From NCBI GenBank assembly GCA_031281485.1, contig JAITFI010000036.1:1-48659 (forward strand): a stretch of 48,659 bases of DNA, read 5' to 3'. The stretch is from Chitinispirillales bacterium (GTDB lineage: Bacteria; Fibrobacterota; Chitinivibrionia; Chitinivibrionales; Chitinispirillaceae). The first letter of the stretch is position 1. Each line of letters begins with the position of its first letter. Of the stretch, positions 9,901 through 17,952 are shown piece after piece. A model generated the notes under the pieces. That model ran no database searches. It saw only the letters and a list, made by a program, of their open reading frames with translations, and was not told where the DNA came from. The translations under genes were made by a program, and so were the position numbers.

Positions 9901-10588
9901 CCTTCGCGGCGCCTACCACATATGTTTCGTGGACTGGAAAATGCCCGGCATGGACGGCATACAACTCGCCCACGAACTTAAAACTCGCAGGGCCTCCGTA
10001 AACACCTTTGTGATCATGATCTCCGCCGCCGAGTGGAGCACCATAGAGGACGACGCGAAAAAAGCCGGCGTCGATAAATTCATGTCAAAGCCGCTCTTCC
10101 AATCCACCATCGCCGATATAATACACGAATATCTCGGCGACGACAAAACGCGCTCGGAAACCGCGCAAGGAGAAGAATCGCATGTACCCGAAAATACTTT
10201 CGCGGGACGATGCGTGTTATTAGCCGAAGACGTAGAGATCAACCGCGAGATCGTGCTGGCCCTGCTAGAACCGACAGAACTTTCTATCGACTGCGCGGAA
10301 AGCGGGGCGGAGGCCGTCCGCTTGTTCACCCAATCACCGGATAAATACGACCTTATCTTCATGGACGTGCAAATGCCCGGCATGGACGGCTACGAGGCGA
10401 CACGGCTCATAAGGGCAATGGACTTTTCACGCGCAAAAACCGTCCCCATCGTGGCCATGACAGCCAACGTATTTCAAGAAGACATAGAAAAGTGCCTGAA
10501 CGCCGGCATGAACAACCACATCGGGAAACCGTTGGACTTAGACGAAGTTTTGGACAAACTGCGGAAGTACTTGTCTTCAAACCATTAA
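6953..10588 (+). CDS. Cytosolic hybrid sensor histidine kinase (GAF-GAF-PAS-GAF-HisKA-HATPase-REC-REC)
   Basis: This 1211-residue protein has no transmembrane segment, so it senses cytoplasmic signals. Order: GAF (about 10-190), GAF (about 205-400), PAS (about 405-510), GAF (about 530-680), HisKA with SHEMRTPLNAI and phospho-accepting His706, HATPase with an N box (NLLGNAVKF), DTGIGI and GGTGLGL, then two receivers with phospho-acceptor Asp994 (VDWKMPG) and Asp1138 (MDVQMPG). No Hpt domain is present, so phosphotransfer beyond the receivers needs another protein. The frame is open from 6902, but the promoter overlaps that ATG; the ATG at 6953 has GGAG at 6944-6947. It converges on the ICMT-like gene with a 7-bp gap. 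The ligand is unknown. Confidence 0.93.
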   Translation: MPTNDGGENCCSPKRRDVIIDALNKSIEIFSAHEENSFDEVLTDGIRPVANAVGLDRVVFYALVERDGVKRLGQVYRWDKSKGGLMSLADELRVLPNVPVLEDWISTTSRGEAVRLRESDYSEDVAAVMRAYGIRSIMIVPIFTHGKFWGVVNLQDHTNDRYFDEGCADLLFSAARVFSNAVIRAESERDTHNALKALERREKMSDTLNKVSVMFLSQREDTFEETMTTGVREIADLFNLDRLSIWRNIKKPDAMHASQIYRWDRDAGGTTVPTPGLEDVAYTKLAPRWEAVFAKGETINCPIKHLPEAPMLRSFGVVSAFIAPIFINNELWGFALLEDRHTERFFEKDSAEMMLSAVLLCANTVMRADMEREIISANEFTSAIIDASPIGFNVFDENANITDCNDILLKILGTTKEYYLKHFYEFSPEYQSDGVKSKDKAITIVRRALNGEKVVLEWTNCTSTGKPIPFEITLVRVMYKGKYVVMSYKYDLRKTKAMSDSIREQGELLKIRLEQQELISELSRGFISSGDSEMLVREAIAKLGRYHDVSLVFVFSLDYERKDTGLAYHWCADEATPRMSISNLFVYLTSIFPEHLPDGDTLPIVVCNDTAVSHEPVFQALYAINVRAVIGAPLYVEGRLWGVVCVEQNFTPRNWTKREQEFVSVTASTIAGVIMRDIYTIKLKEALHKATEASKAKGEFLSNMSHEMRTPLNAITGMTAIGKSAKDMERKDYALGKIQDASTHLLGLINDILDMSKIEANMLRLSAVEFSFEKILKRVAELVNFKVDEKQQKFTVRIDNAIPDSLFGDDQRLVQVIINLLGNAVKFTPENGSISLETRFLGEENNICTIEISVSDTGIGISPEQQKHLFQSFQQADGSTVRKFGGTGLGLAISKNIVEMMGGKIRIESEIGKGSKFIFTICMKRGTAKKRSLAASGVDLNNIRILAVDDDPDILEYFDETARFFGVHCDTAASGEEALDLINLRGAYHICFVDWKMPGMDGIQLAHELKTRRASVNTFVIMISAAEWSTIEDDAKKAGVDKFMSKPLFQSTIADIIHEYLGDDKTRSETAQGEESHVPENTFAGRCVLLAEDVEINREIVLALLEPTELSIDCAESGAEAVRLFTQSPDKYDLIFMDVQMPGMDGYEATRLIRAMDFSRAKTVPIVAMTANVFQEDIEKCLNAGMNNHIGKPLDLDEVLDKLRKYLSSNH

Positions 10589-10595
10589 GCACCCG

Positions 10596-11339
10596 CTATC
10601 GCCCCTCCACATCCAAAACTTTTGTGCATTTCTTGAGGATCCTTATAAATATAAATATAACAACCGACGCCGAAAATATGATTACCCACGGCATATCCAT
10701 GTAAAATTCCCTCTTGGTTACCGCAAATCCGACCGCTCTAAACAATGTCATTACAAAGACAAGGCTGAAAAAACCATTGTACTCGCGTTTAAGCACATTT
10801 CTTAAGGAAAACGTTAAATCCACCCTCTTATATTGCGAAAACTTCGGGAAAAACGCGGGTGTTTTGTCCGACCAATCAAGGTACGCCTGACCGAATTTTT
10901 TTCTTAAAAACTGCTCTTCCGCATACATTATTCTCTCATAATATATCCAGAAAAAAGCGCAAATAAGCAATATGAACCATACGTCCGACAATATCAGCAA
11001 AGGGGCAAGCCACATTAAAAAATTCCCCAAATACAACGGATGCCGCAAAACCGAGTACATACCGGATGTGTTTAGCCGCTCCGCAACCTGCCCTTCGGTC
11101 GTATTTCTTCCGCTTGTACCTCGCGGAGTAAAACCTACGGTAAGAATTCTGATGCCGAGACCAATGAAACCAACGCACAAAAACAAAGCGTCTACCCACC
11201 AGCAATTAACAAACGCCTTGCCGCTATACAGCAAGAACGCATACCATAAAATTCCCGCCGCAAGCACAATAAGCGGAATGAATCCCCTTCTTTCAAACAA
11301 CCAATTCCCTTGTTTTTCTATCGTCTCTTGTAACGCCAT
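10596..11339 (-). CDS. Isoprenylcysteine methyltransferase-like / PEMT-like membrane protein
   Basis: The 247-residue protein has five to six hydrophobic segments. The ICMT/phospholipid methyltransferase signature is clear: LNTSGMYSVLRHPLYLGNF (about 90-108), then YYERIMYAEEQFLRKKFG (about 133-150) with the paired glutamates and YLDWSDKTPAFFP after it. Families with this fold methylate small or lipid substrates in the membrane using S-adenosylmethionine. Bacterial members are mostly of unknown substrate, and none can be inferred here. The start is supported by AAGGATG upstream of ATG 11339. A C-terminal pair of hydrophobic segments (about 188-235) extends past the core domain. Confidence 0.8.
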   Translation of the reverse strand: MALQETIEKQGNWLFERRGFIPLIVLAAGILWYAFLLYSGKAFVNCWWVDALFLCVGFIGLGIRILTVGFTPRGTSGRNTTEGQVAERLNTSGMYSVLRHPLYLGNFLMWLAPLLILSDVWFILLICAFFWIYYERIMYAEEQFLRKKFGQAYLDWSDKTPAFFPKFSQYKRVDLTFSLRNVLKREYNGFFSLVFVMTLFRAVGFAVTKREFYMDMPWVIIFSASVVIFIFIRILKKCTKVLDVEGR

Positions 11340-11396
11340 TCGAACATCCTTTATTATCTAAATATCACAATTCCGAACAGCCGTTAAAATTGACGC

Positions 11397-14300
11397 CTAC
11401 TGCCTTCTCTTCAACTCCTCTTGTATCTCCCTGTTTCCGGGCTCCAATTCCTTGGCTCTCTGCAAGTGCTTGTTGTACTCGGCCTGATTTTTCTGTGCCT
11501 TGGCCAACTTCGCCAAACCGAGCTCCGCCAACGCGTACCTCGGCTCTAACTTCAGCGCCCTCTCGAAGAATGCTTTGGCGCCGTCGTAGTTCTGCTGCAT
11601 CAGGAAAATGTTCCCGCGTTCGTAAACGGCAGGCGCGTAGTTGGGGTTGTTGTACCCAATCTGCTTGAATATCTCCATAGCGTCCTCAAAGTTGCGCGTG
11701 GCGACCTTAATCCTGCCGGACAGCATCAGCCCCTCGATGTTCCCCGGCTGCTTTGAGAGTATCTCGTTGGCTATGCCCACAGCCTCGGCGTTCCTATTGC
11801 CCATGGCGACCAGCGCCGTGGCGTACTTTATGAGGTAGGCCGGCTCCCTCTTTTGATCAATGACCGCCTTCCACTCAACGGCGGCCTCCATGTTCCTGCC
11901 TAAAGAGAGGTAACCCTCGCCCAGCGCGATGCGGACCTCAATGTCGACCGGCGCGCCCCTCGTGTTGCTCTTTATCCTCTCCAAAAGCTTCAAACCCTCG
12001 TCGTTCCTGCCCGTCCTCATGTAACCTCTGGCCAGCATCGGCATGATCTTGGGGTCGTTGGGCTTGAGGGCGTTGGCCATTTCGAGAAACATCATGGCGT
12101 CGGCCGGCATGTTGCGCGTAACGAGCAGGTATTCGCCCACCCTCAAAATGGCGTCCGCGTTCTTCGCCTCTATGGTAATGAACTTCTGGAACGCCTTGAG
12201 CATGTCCTTGTCCTTGCCATGTCCACCGTACATCATACCCAGCTCGTACCACGCGCGGGAGATGGTGTCGGAGATGGCGACGCACTTCTCGAACATCTGC
12301 TGCGCCTTGGCCGGGTTGTTCTTGCGCGAGTAGTAGATACCCGCCTGTAAGAAGTTGCGGTAGTCGCGCGGGTAGGCCGACGTGTTCTCCTCGTAGATCC
12401 TGATCGCGGCGTCGGCGTTCTTCTTGTCTTTACCCTCTATCAACTGGGCGCGCTTGTAGGCGGCGTCTTGGTCCTTGACCGGGGGCGGGCCCTTCAAGTA
12501 CTCGTCTATGGCGGCGGCGGCCCTGTTGTCGTCGCCCTCCTTCTCGTACGCGAGCGCCAAAGCCCTGATCACATCGCTCCTATTGGGCACAGGCGTCTTG
12601 GAGCCTCTGGAGACCATCCTGAACTTTTCGAGCGCGTCTATGGCCGCCTTGGGATTGTTCGACTCCTGAGCGCTTCTGCCCAGCGAATAATAGTATTCTA
12701 TCGATGTGTTGTCCTTAACCATGGACAAGTACTTGAACGCGTCGGCGTACTGCTTTTTCTCGAAAGCGTAGTCGCCCACAATCTGCGCGACCTTGGAATC
12801 GGACGACTTTTCGAGGAACTTTTTGTAGGCGTCAATCGCCTGATCCATCCGCTTCTGCTGCATATAGAGGTCGCCCAAAGTCTTGTACTCGTTGACCGCT
12901 TTGGGGTTGAGCATTATGGCCTGCTGCAAGTTCTGCGACGCGCCGCTCAGGTTGCCGGATTTCAGCTGGCAGTCGGCGAGTTCGCCGAGGTAGTCGGCAT
13001 TCCTCGGGTCGAGCTTGGAAGCCTGCTCGTACATGGAGGCGGCCTTGGCAAAGTCGCCCTTGGACTTGTGCAGGGCGCCGAGCTGAGAATACACACCCAC
13101 ATCGGCCTCGTTGGCGTTGATCGCCGCCGCGAACGCCGCCATCTTCTCGGACTCGTTGCCGGCCTTCATCACAAGGCCCACGTACCTCTTCAGGAAGCCC
13201 TTGGCGTTCGGGTCGGCCTTCAACACCGCGCGGTAGGCGGCAAGCGCCCCCGCCTCGTCCTTGCGGTCAAAGAGGGCGTCGCCCAATTTTCTGTTGGCCT
13301 CTATGTCCTGAGGGCGCAACGCGGCGTACTGCTTCAGATAGTTAACTGCCATGTCGCTGGCCCCGGTGCGGCGGCTGACCTCCTCCAGCATCTTGAATAC
13401 TTCGGGGTCCTTGTTGAGAGGGGTGGCAAGCTCTTTGAGAACCGTGAGCGCCCTCGCGTTGTCGTTCGCCTGAAAAGCGGCCGTCCCGTACATCTTTATA
13501 AACTCAGGCTTCTTGGCCTCCTCACCCTGCACCATCGCGAAGTATCTGACAGCCTCCTGATACTGCTTGGTGTTGTATGCCTCCTTAGCGACCATGAGCG
13601 ACACCGAGTTGTCGGTGGAGTTGCGCTCCAAGTACTTCTTGTAGGCGCGCATCGCCTCGGCGGGTTTTTTCTGCTTAGTGTACAAGTTGCCCAGCGTCTT
13701 GTGCTCCTTAGACGCCTTGGGATCCATCAGCACATATTGCTCGTATGTGGTTATGGCCTCGTTTATCATGCCGGCGGCCTCTTGGCTCTGCGCCAACGCG
13801 ACCAACAACTGCACATCGTTCTTATTCTCCTTGACCGCCTTTTCAAAGAGCGGCACCGCCTTGGCCGGCTGCTTCTGATCGCGGTAGATGTTGCCCAGCT
13901 TTATGAGCATTTGCGCGTCGGCTTCGCCGGCGGCAATGGCCCCTTCCATTGCGGTTATCTTATCCTGCGCCGCGCCGCCGCCGCCGTCCATAAGCTCTAC
14001 GTAGCGCTTGTGGAACCCCTTTGCCCTCGGATCAACGGCCAGCGCGGCCTTGTAGGCGGCGAGCGCGCCGGTTTTATCCTTACGGTCGTAAAGCAGGTCG
14101 CCCAACGTCTTCTGCATTTCAGCGTCTTGCGGCTTGATGGACACGTACTTCTTAAGGTGGTTTACCGCGTCCTCCCGCGCGCCCATCCGACCGGCAAGAT
14201 CGTAGAGCATCTTCACATACTCCGCGTTCTGCGGATTCATGGCGGAGAGCGTCTTGTAGGTGTCCACCGCCCTCAAATTGTCCTTATTCTCGAACGCCGC

Positions 14301-17300
14301 CTTACCGATCATCTCGAGAAACGCCGGATTCCTCTCCTCGCCCTTCACCATGGAGAGGTACTTGACGGCCTCCGCCCAATTCTTGGCTTTGAACGCTTCC
14401 TCGCCCACGAGTCTCGCCGCGGCGTTGTCGGAACCCTTCTCCAAAAACTTCTTGTAGGCCTTAACCGCCTCGGCAGGCTTCCGCTGCTGGACGTACAAAT
14501 CACCCAACATCTTGTACTCGGCCGTAGCGCTCGGGTTCATCAGCGTGACCTGCTCCAAGGCCAGCACCGCGCTTCCGGTGTTCCCGCCCTTCACATGGCA
14601 GTCGGCTATCGCCGCCATAACTCCGGTGTTCTTAGCGTCCAACTTCATCGCCTGTTCAAGCACGGGTATGGCGGCCTTACAGTTGCCCCCCGCCTTGTAC
14701 AACTCGCCCAGCTGGGCATACATAGGCGCGTCGGCCTCGTTCGCCGCGATCGCCGCGTTCATCGCCGAGATACGCTCCGCGGACGACGCATCCTTCAGAA
14801 GGTCGACGAACCTCTTGTGGATGCCCTTGATGGAGGGGTCCAACTTCATCGCCGCCCTGTACGCGGAAAGCGCGCCTTGCTTGTCGCCGTTGTCAAACAG
14901 CATATCCCCAAGCGTCTTCTGCATAGAAGCGTCGCCCGGCACGAGCGCCACGTACTTTTTCAACTGCTCGGAGGCGCCGCGCGGGTTCTTGTTCAGGGTC
15001 TCTATCTCGTAGAGCTTCTTCAGCGACTCCGCGTCTTTCGGATTGGCGTCGGACAACTGCTTGAAAAGCATACCCGCCCTAGCGTAGTTTTTCGCCTCGA
15101 AACACGCCGTACCGAAGTTTCTGAGGTAATCGGCGTTGTTGGCGTCGGTTCCGGAAACCATCCCGTAGTACTTGCTCGCCTCCGCCCAATTCTTCTGAGC
15201 GAACTCGTGATCGCCTACGAGACGGGCTATCTTTGTGGCTGTGGGCACCTTCTCCAAATACTTCTTGTAGGCGGCGACCGCCTGCGGCATCTTCTTCTGC
15301 TGAACGTACAGATCGCCCAGCGACTTGTACTCGGCGGTGCTGCCCGGACTGGAGAGCGTGACCTGCTCGTAGGTCAGGATAGCCTCGGCGATTCTGCCCG
15401 ACTTCTCTTGGCATAAGGCCAATGAGGAGAGGAGCGTCATGTTCTTGGGGTTGATCAACAAGGCCTTCTGGTACATCTCGGCGGCCTTCGAGTAATTGTC
15501 CTGCTTCTGATACTCGTTGCCGGCGGCGGTCAGGATCGCCTCGTTGGCCTCGTTAGCGTTGACGGCGGCTATAAGCACCGGCATCAGATCGTTCGTCGGC
15601 GTCTTGTCTTTCATAAGTATGGTGGCATAGTTCTGATACATCCCCTTTATGCGCGGGTCAGCTTTGACCGCCGCCCTGTACGACGCAAGCGCGCCGCTCA
15701 TGTCGCCGGAGGCAAACTGCATGTTGCCCAGCTCCCTATGCCCCTCGGCGTCGTTGGGCCGCAACGAGAGCAACGCCTTTAGGTGGGTGGAGGCCGCCGG
15801 GTTGTTCTTCTGCTTTATGGCGATCTCGTACAGGCTCTTCTGTATGTCGGCGTCCTTAGGCTGCAGGTTGGCAAGCTCTTTAAACGTATCGTAGGCGGTC
15901 TTGAGGTCGCCGGACTTCTCGGCGGCCTTCGCCACGCGGACACGCGACGGGACATCCTTGGGATCAAGGGCGACGATGCGCTTGTCGGCGTCGGCAAGAG
16001 TGCCGACGTCGCCCGTCTTCTCGCTACACTCCGCGAGATCCCTCCACAACCCCAAGTCGTTGGTCTCCACCTTCAGCAACGGCAACAACACGCCGCGAGC
16101 CGCCAGATAGTTTTTCTCGGCCATATATATCTTGGCGAGCATAAGCTGCGGATCCTTGAGCGACGGATCCCTGTGCAACGCCGACTCGGCGGCGTCGCGT
16201 GCGAGGTCGAAACGCTTGAGGTTCCACGCGGCATTCATCATACCCACAGCCGCCTCGGCGGTGGCCTGCAAGGTAAAGCTCTTTTGGAAGCTGCTGAGCG
16301 CCTCGGTGTACTTCTGCCCCTTCAGGTGATACTCGCCCAAGGAGAGGTGTATCTTAGGGTTGTTCGGATCGAGCGAAACGAGTTTTTTCTGCGTGGCGTT
16401 GGCCTTCTCCGACTGCCCGGATTTGGCGTAGAGATCGGCAAGACGGGCGTAAGCCTCCACGTTGTTCTTGTCCTTGGCTATCGCCTTTTCCAAGAAACCG
16501 ATGGCCTGGTTCGGATTGCCCAACCCCTCGTTTACCTGCGCCATAAGGAGGGCGATATCCGGCACGATCTTGCCGTCCGGATCGGCGCGGTTCAGCGGCG
16601 AGAGCGCCGACTCGGCTTCCCTGAAAGACTTGCGGGCCAAATGGGCGCGCCCGAGCTTCTCGCGCGCCGCGAGGGCCGCCGGGATCGTCGAATTGCCGAA
16701 CTTCGAGACGGCGGCGCCGTAGGCCTCCACAACAGCCTTGGAATCGGCCTTGGTGTTCTCCAAAGAAACCGCCCAAGCGTACAAGTCCTCCGCCGTCAGC
16801 ATGGACTTATTGGCCTTATCAAAGTTCTGGACCGCGCCGTTGTAGTCGGCCGCGTCGTAGTAGAGGCGGGCAAGCTCTATGATCACCTCAGGTTTGGGCG
16901 TGGACTTGTCGCTCGCCGCTTTATTGAAAAACTCTATGGCCGCGTCCGTCTGACCGAGCTGCTTGTGCGCCAACGCGATCCGCAACGCAAGCTCGCCGTC
17001 CATCTGCCGAGCGAGCGACTTCTTCATGAGGGGCAACGCGTTGTTGAAGTCCTTCGCGTCATAATATATGCGCCCCAGCTCGCGGTTAGCCACCACGTTG
17101 TTGGGATCGCTCTCCACCACCTTCTCAAGCGCCGCCTTGGCCTCCTTGGCCTTGCCCAAGCCTATACAGGCCCGCGCGAACTCCCAGCTCGCCTCGCCCG
17201 TCTGCCGGAGCGACATGGCCTTCTCGGCCATCTCCTTGGCGTTGTCGGACTGTTTGAGCGTGTTGTAGACACGCGCCGCGCCGAGATAGGTGTCGTAGTT

Positions 17301-17561
17301 ATTTTCATCCATCTTCATGCCGACGAGGTAGCAGGCCAAGGCCTTCTCCGGCGCGTTCAGGTTCTCGTGAGCGAGACCGATGCTGGCCCAAAGCTGCCCG
17401 TCCCTGCTCGTAGGCGGGATCCTGTCGTCGGCGTACTTAACCGCCTCGGAGTAATTTCCGGCCCTGATCATTTTGTAGAACGTCTCATCCGCCACCGCGC
17501 CGACAGCGATTGCGACGACAATAAGCGGACACAAAAGATATCCGGTAACGCGATGCTTCAT
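11397..17561 (-). CDS. Giant secreted TPR-repeat protein
   Basis: The product has 2054 residues: a Sec signal peptide (MKHRVTGYLLCPLIVVAIA, probable cleavage after AVA, about 23) followed almost entirely by tetratricopeptide repeats to the C-terminus (KELEPGNREIQEELKRR). No enzymatic domain or membrane anchor is seen. TPR solenoids are protein-binding scaffolds, so a periplasmic or envelope scaffold role is inferred. A higher-order unit of about 270 residues, roughly eight TPRs, recurs at least four times. Its landmark is a KG-x-x-x-RYV segment, then ANEAD or a variant, then EYKxLGDLYVQQ, with ANEA-type codons near 15541, 14737, 13921 and 13107. The frame is open 45 bases further up, but GGAGG at 17568-17572 supports ATG 17561. 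Very long antisense frames oppose it and are not genes. Confidence 0.9.
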   Translation of the reverse strand: MKHRVTGYLLCPLIVVAIAVGAVADETFYKMIRAGNYSEAVKYADDRIPPTSRDGQLWASIGLAHENLNAPEKALACYLVGMKMDENNYDTYLGAARVYNTLKQSDNAKEMAEKAMSLRQTGEASWEFARACIGLGKAKEAKAALEKVVESDPNNVVANRELGRIYYDAKDFNNALPLMKKSLARQMDGELALRIALAHKQLGQTDAAIEFFNKAASDKSTPKPEVIIELARLYYDAADYNGAVQNFDKANKSMLTAEDLYAWAVSLENTKADSKAVVEAYGAAVSKFGNSTIPAALAAREKLGRAHLARKSFREAESALSPLNRADPDGKIVPDIALLMAQVNEGLGNPNQAIGFLEKAIAKDKNNVEAYARLADLYAKSGQSEKANATQKKLVSLDPNNPKIHLSLGEYHLKGQKYTEALSSFQKSFTLQATAEAAVGMMNAAWNLKRFDLARDAAESALHRDPSLKDPQLMLAKIYMAEKNYLAARGVLLPLLKVETNDLGLWRDLAECSEKTGDVGTLADADKRIVALDPKDVPSRVRVAKAAEKSGDLKTAYDTFKELANLQPKDADIQKSLYEIAIKQKNNPAASTHLKALLSLRPNDAEGHRELGNMQFASGDMSGALASYRAAVKADPRIKGMYQNYATILMKDKTPTNDLMPVLIAAVNANEANEAILTAAGNEYQKQDNYSKAAEMYQKALLINPKNMTLLSSLALCQEKSGRIAEAILTYEQVTLSSPGSTAEYKSLGDLYVQQKKMPQAVAAYKKYLEKVPTATKIARLVGDHEFAQKNWAEASKYYGMVSGTDANNADYLRNFGTACFEAKNYARAGMLFKQLSDANPKDAESLKKLYEIETLNKNPRGASEQLKKYVALVPGDASMQKTLGDMLFDNGDKQGALSAYRAAMKLDPSIKGIHKRFVDLLKDASSAERISAMNAAIAANEADAPMYAQLGELYKAGGNCKAAIPVLEQAMKLDAKNTGVMAAIADCHVKGGNTGSAVLALEQVTLMNPSATAEYKMLGDLYVQQRKPAEAVKAYKKFLEKGSDNAAARLVGEEAFKAKNWAEAVKYLSMVKGEERNPAFLEMIGKAAFENKDNLRAVDTYKTLSAMNPQNAEYVKMLYDLAGRMGAREDAVNHLKKYVSIKPQDAEMQKTLGDLLYDRKDKTGALAAYKAALAVDPRAKGFHKRYVELMDGGGGAAQDKITAMEGAIAAGEADAQMLIKLGNIYRDQKQPAKAVPLFEKAVKENKNDVQLLVALAQSQEAAGMINEAITTYEQYVLMDPKASKEHKTLGNLYTKQKKPAEAMRAYKKYLERNSTDNSVSLMVAKEAYNTKQYQEAVRYFAMVQGEEAKKPEFIKMYGTAAFQANDNARALTVLKELATPLNKDPEVFKMLEEVSRRTGASDMAVNYLKQYAALRPQDIEANRKLGDALFDRKDEAGALAAYRAVLKADPNAKGFLKRYVGLVMKAGNESEKMAAFAAAINANEADVGVYSQLGALHKSKGDFAKAASMYEQASKLDPRNADYLGELADCQLKSGNLSGASQNLQQAIMLNPKAVNEYKTLGDLYMQQKRMDQAIDAYKKFLEKSSDSKVAQIVGDYAFEKKQYADAFKYLSMVKDNTSIEYYYSLGRSAQESNNPKAAIDALEKFRMVSRGSKTPVPNRSDVIRALALAYEKEGDDNRAAAAIDEYLKGPPPVKDQDAAYKRAQLIEGKDKKNADAAIRIYEENTSAYPRDYRNFLQAGIYYSRKNNPAKAQQMFEKCVAISDTISRAWYELGMMYGGHGKDKDMLKAFQKFITIEAKNADAILRVGEYLLVTRNMPADAMMFLEMANALKPNDPKIMPMLARGYMRTGRNDEGLKLLERIKSNTRGAPVDIEVRIALGEGYLSLGRNMEAAVEWKAVIDQKREPAYLIKYATALVAMGNRNAEAVGIANEILSKQPGNIEGLMLSGRIKVATRNFEDAMEIFKQIGYNNPNYAPAVYERGNIFLMQQNYDGAKAFFERALKLEPRYALAELGLAKLAKAQKNQAEYNKHLQRAKELEPGNREIQEELKRRQ

Positions 17562-17952
17562 CTTGCCCCTCCAAAACATTTTTATTAAAAATTGCGTAAA
17601 TTTCACGATATCCCCGCCTCAGAACCCGCCCCACCCCCCGAAAACCGCCCCTCGCAGCCCCTCCCGGACCCCAAATCATACCACACAGCTTAATATAATT
17701 ACGTACGCCCCATATAATAAATTACGTACAATTAATATAATATAGTATATATCAACGCCGTAATCCACAAAAAAAAACACCGCCCAAAGAAATATATGTT
17801 ATCGGCAGGGCAAAATTAAAATTTTTTTGTATTTTTAACTTTTTGCTTTTTACATGGCTTTTTGGGGGGGATAATGTTATATTACTATGGAATAGGCGAT
17901 ACGCGGCCTTAAACGCGCCGACTGTAGACTAAATTTAACCTTGGAGGGCATT
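17562..17952. other. Divergent intergenic region between the TPR giant and the secreted beta-sandwich gene
   Basis: This 391-bp gap contains no gene. It must hold promoters for both divergent genes. A direct repeat of AATTACGTAC occurs at 17697-17706 and 17720-17729, 23 bp apart, each with a palindromic core, in an AT-rich stretch. A candidate rightward promoter is TTTACA (17849) with an ATAAT core about 17-22 bp downstream, interrupted by a run of seven or eight G. Its match is weak. Confidence 0.45.

Noticed and set aside
12468-15416. A 982-codon open frame on the plus strand opposite the TPR gene
   Set aside because: Its translation is Leu/Arg/Val/Gly-rich with no domain, and it mirrors the repeat structure of the TPR gene on the other strand. 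Long antisense openness is explained by biased codons in the repeats.
15783-17588. A 601-codon plus-strand frame over the N-terminal part of the TPR gene
   Set aside because: Same reason as the frame at 12468: compositional shadow of a real gene, with no ribosome-binding site or recognisable domain.
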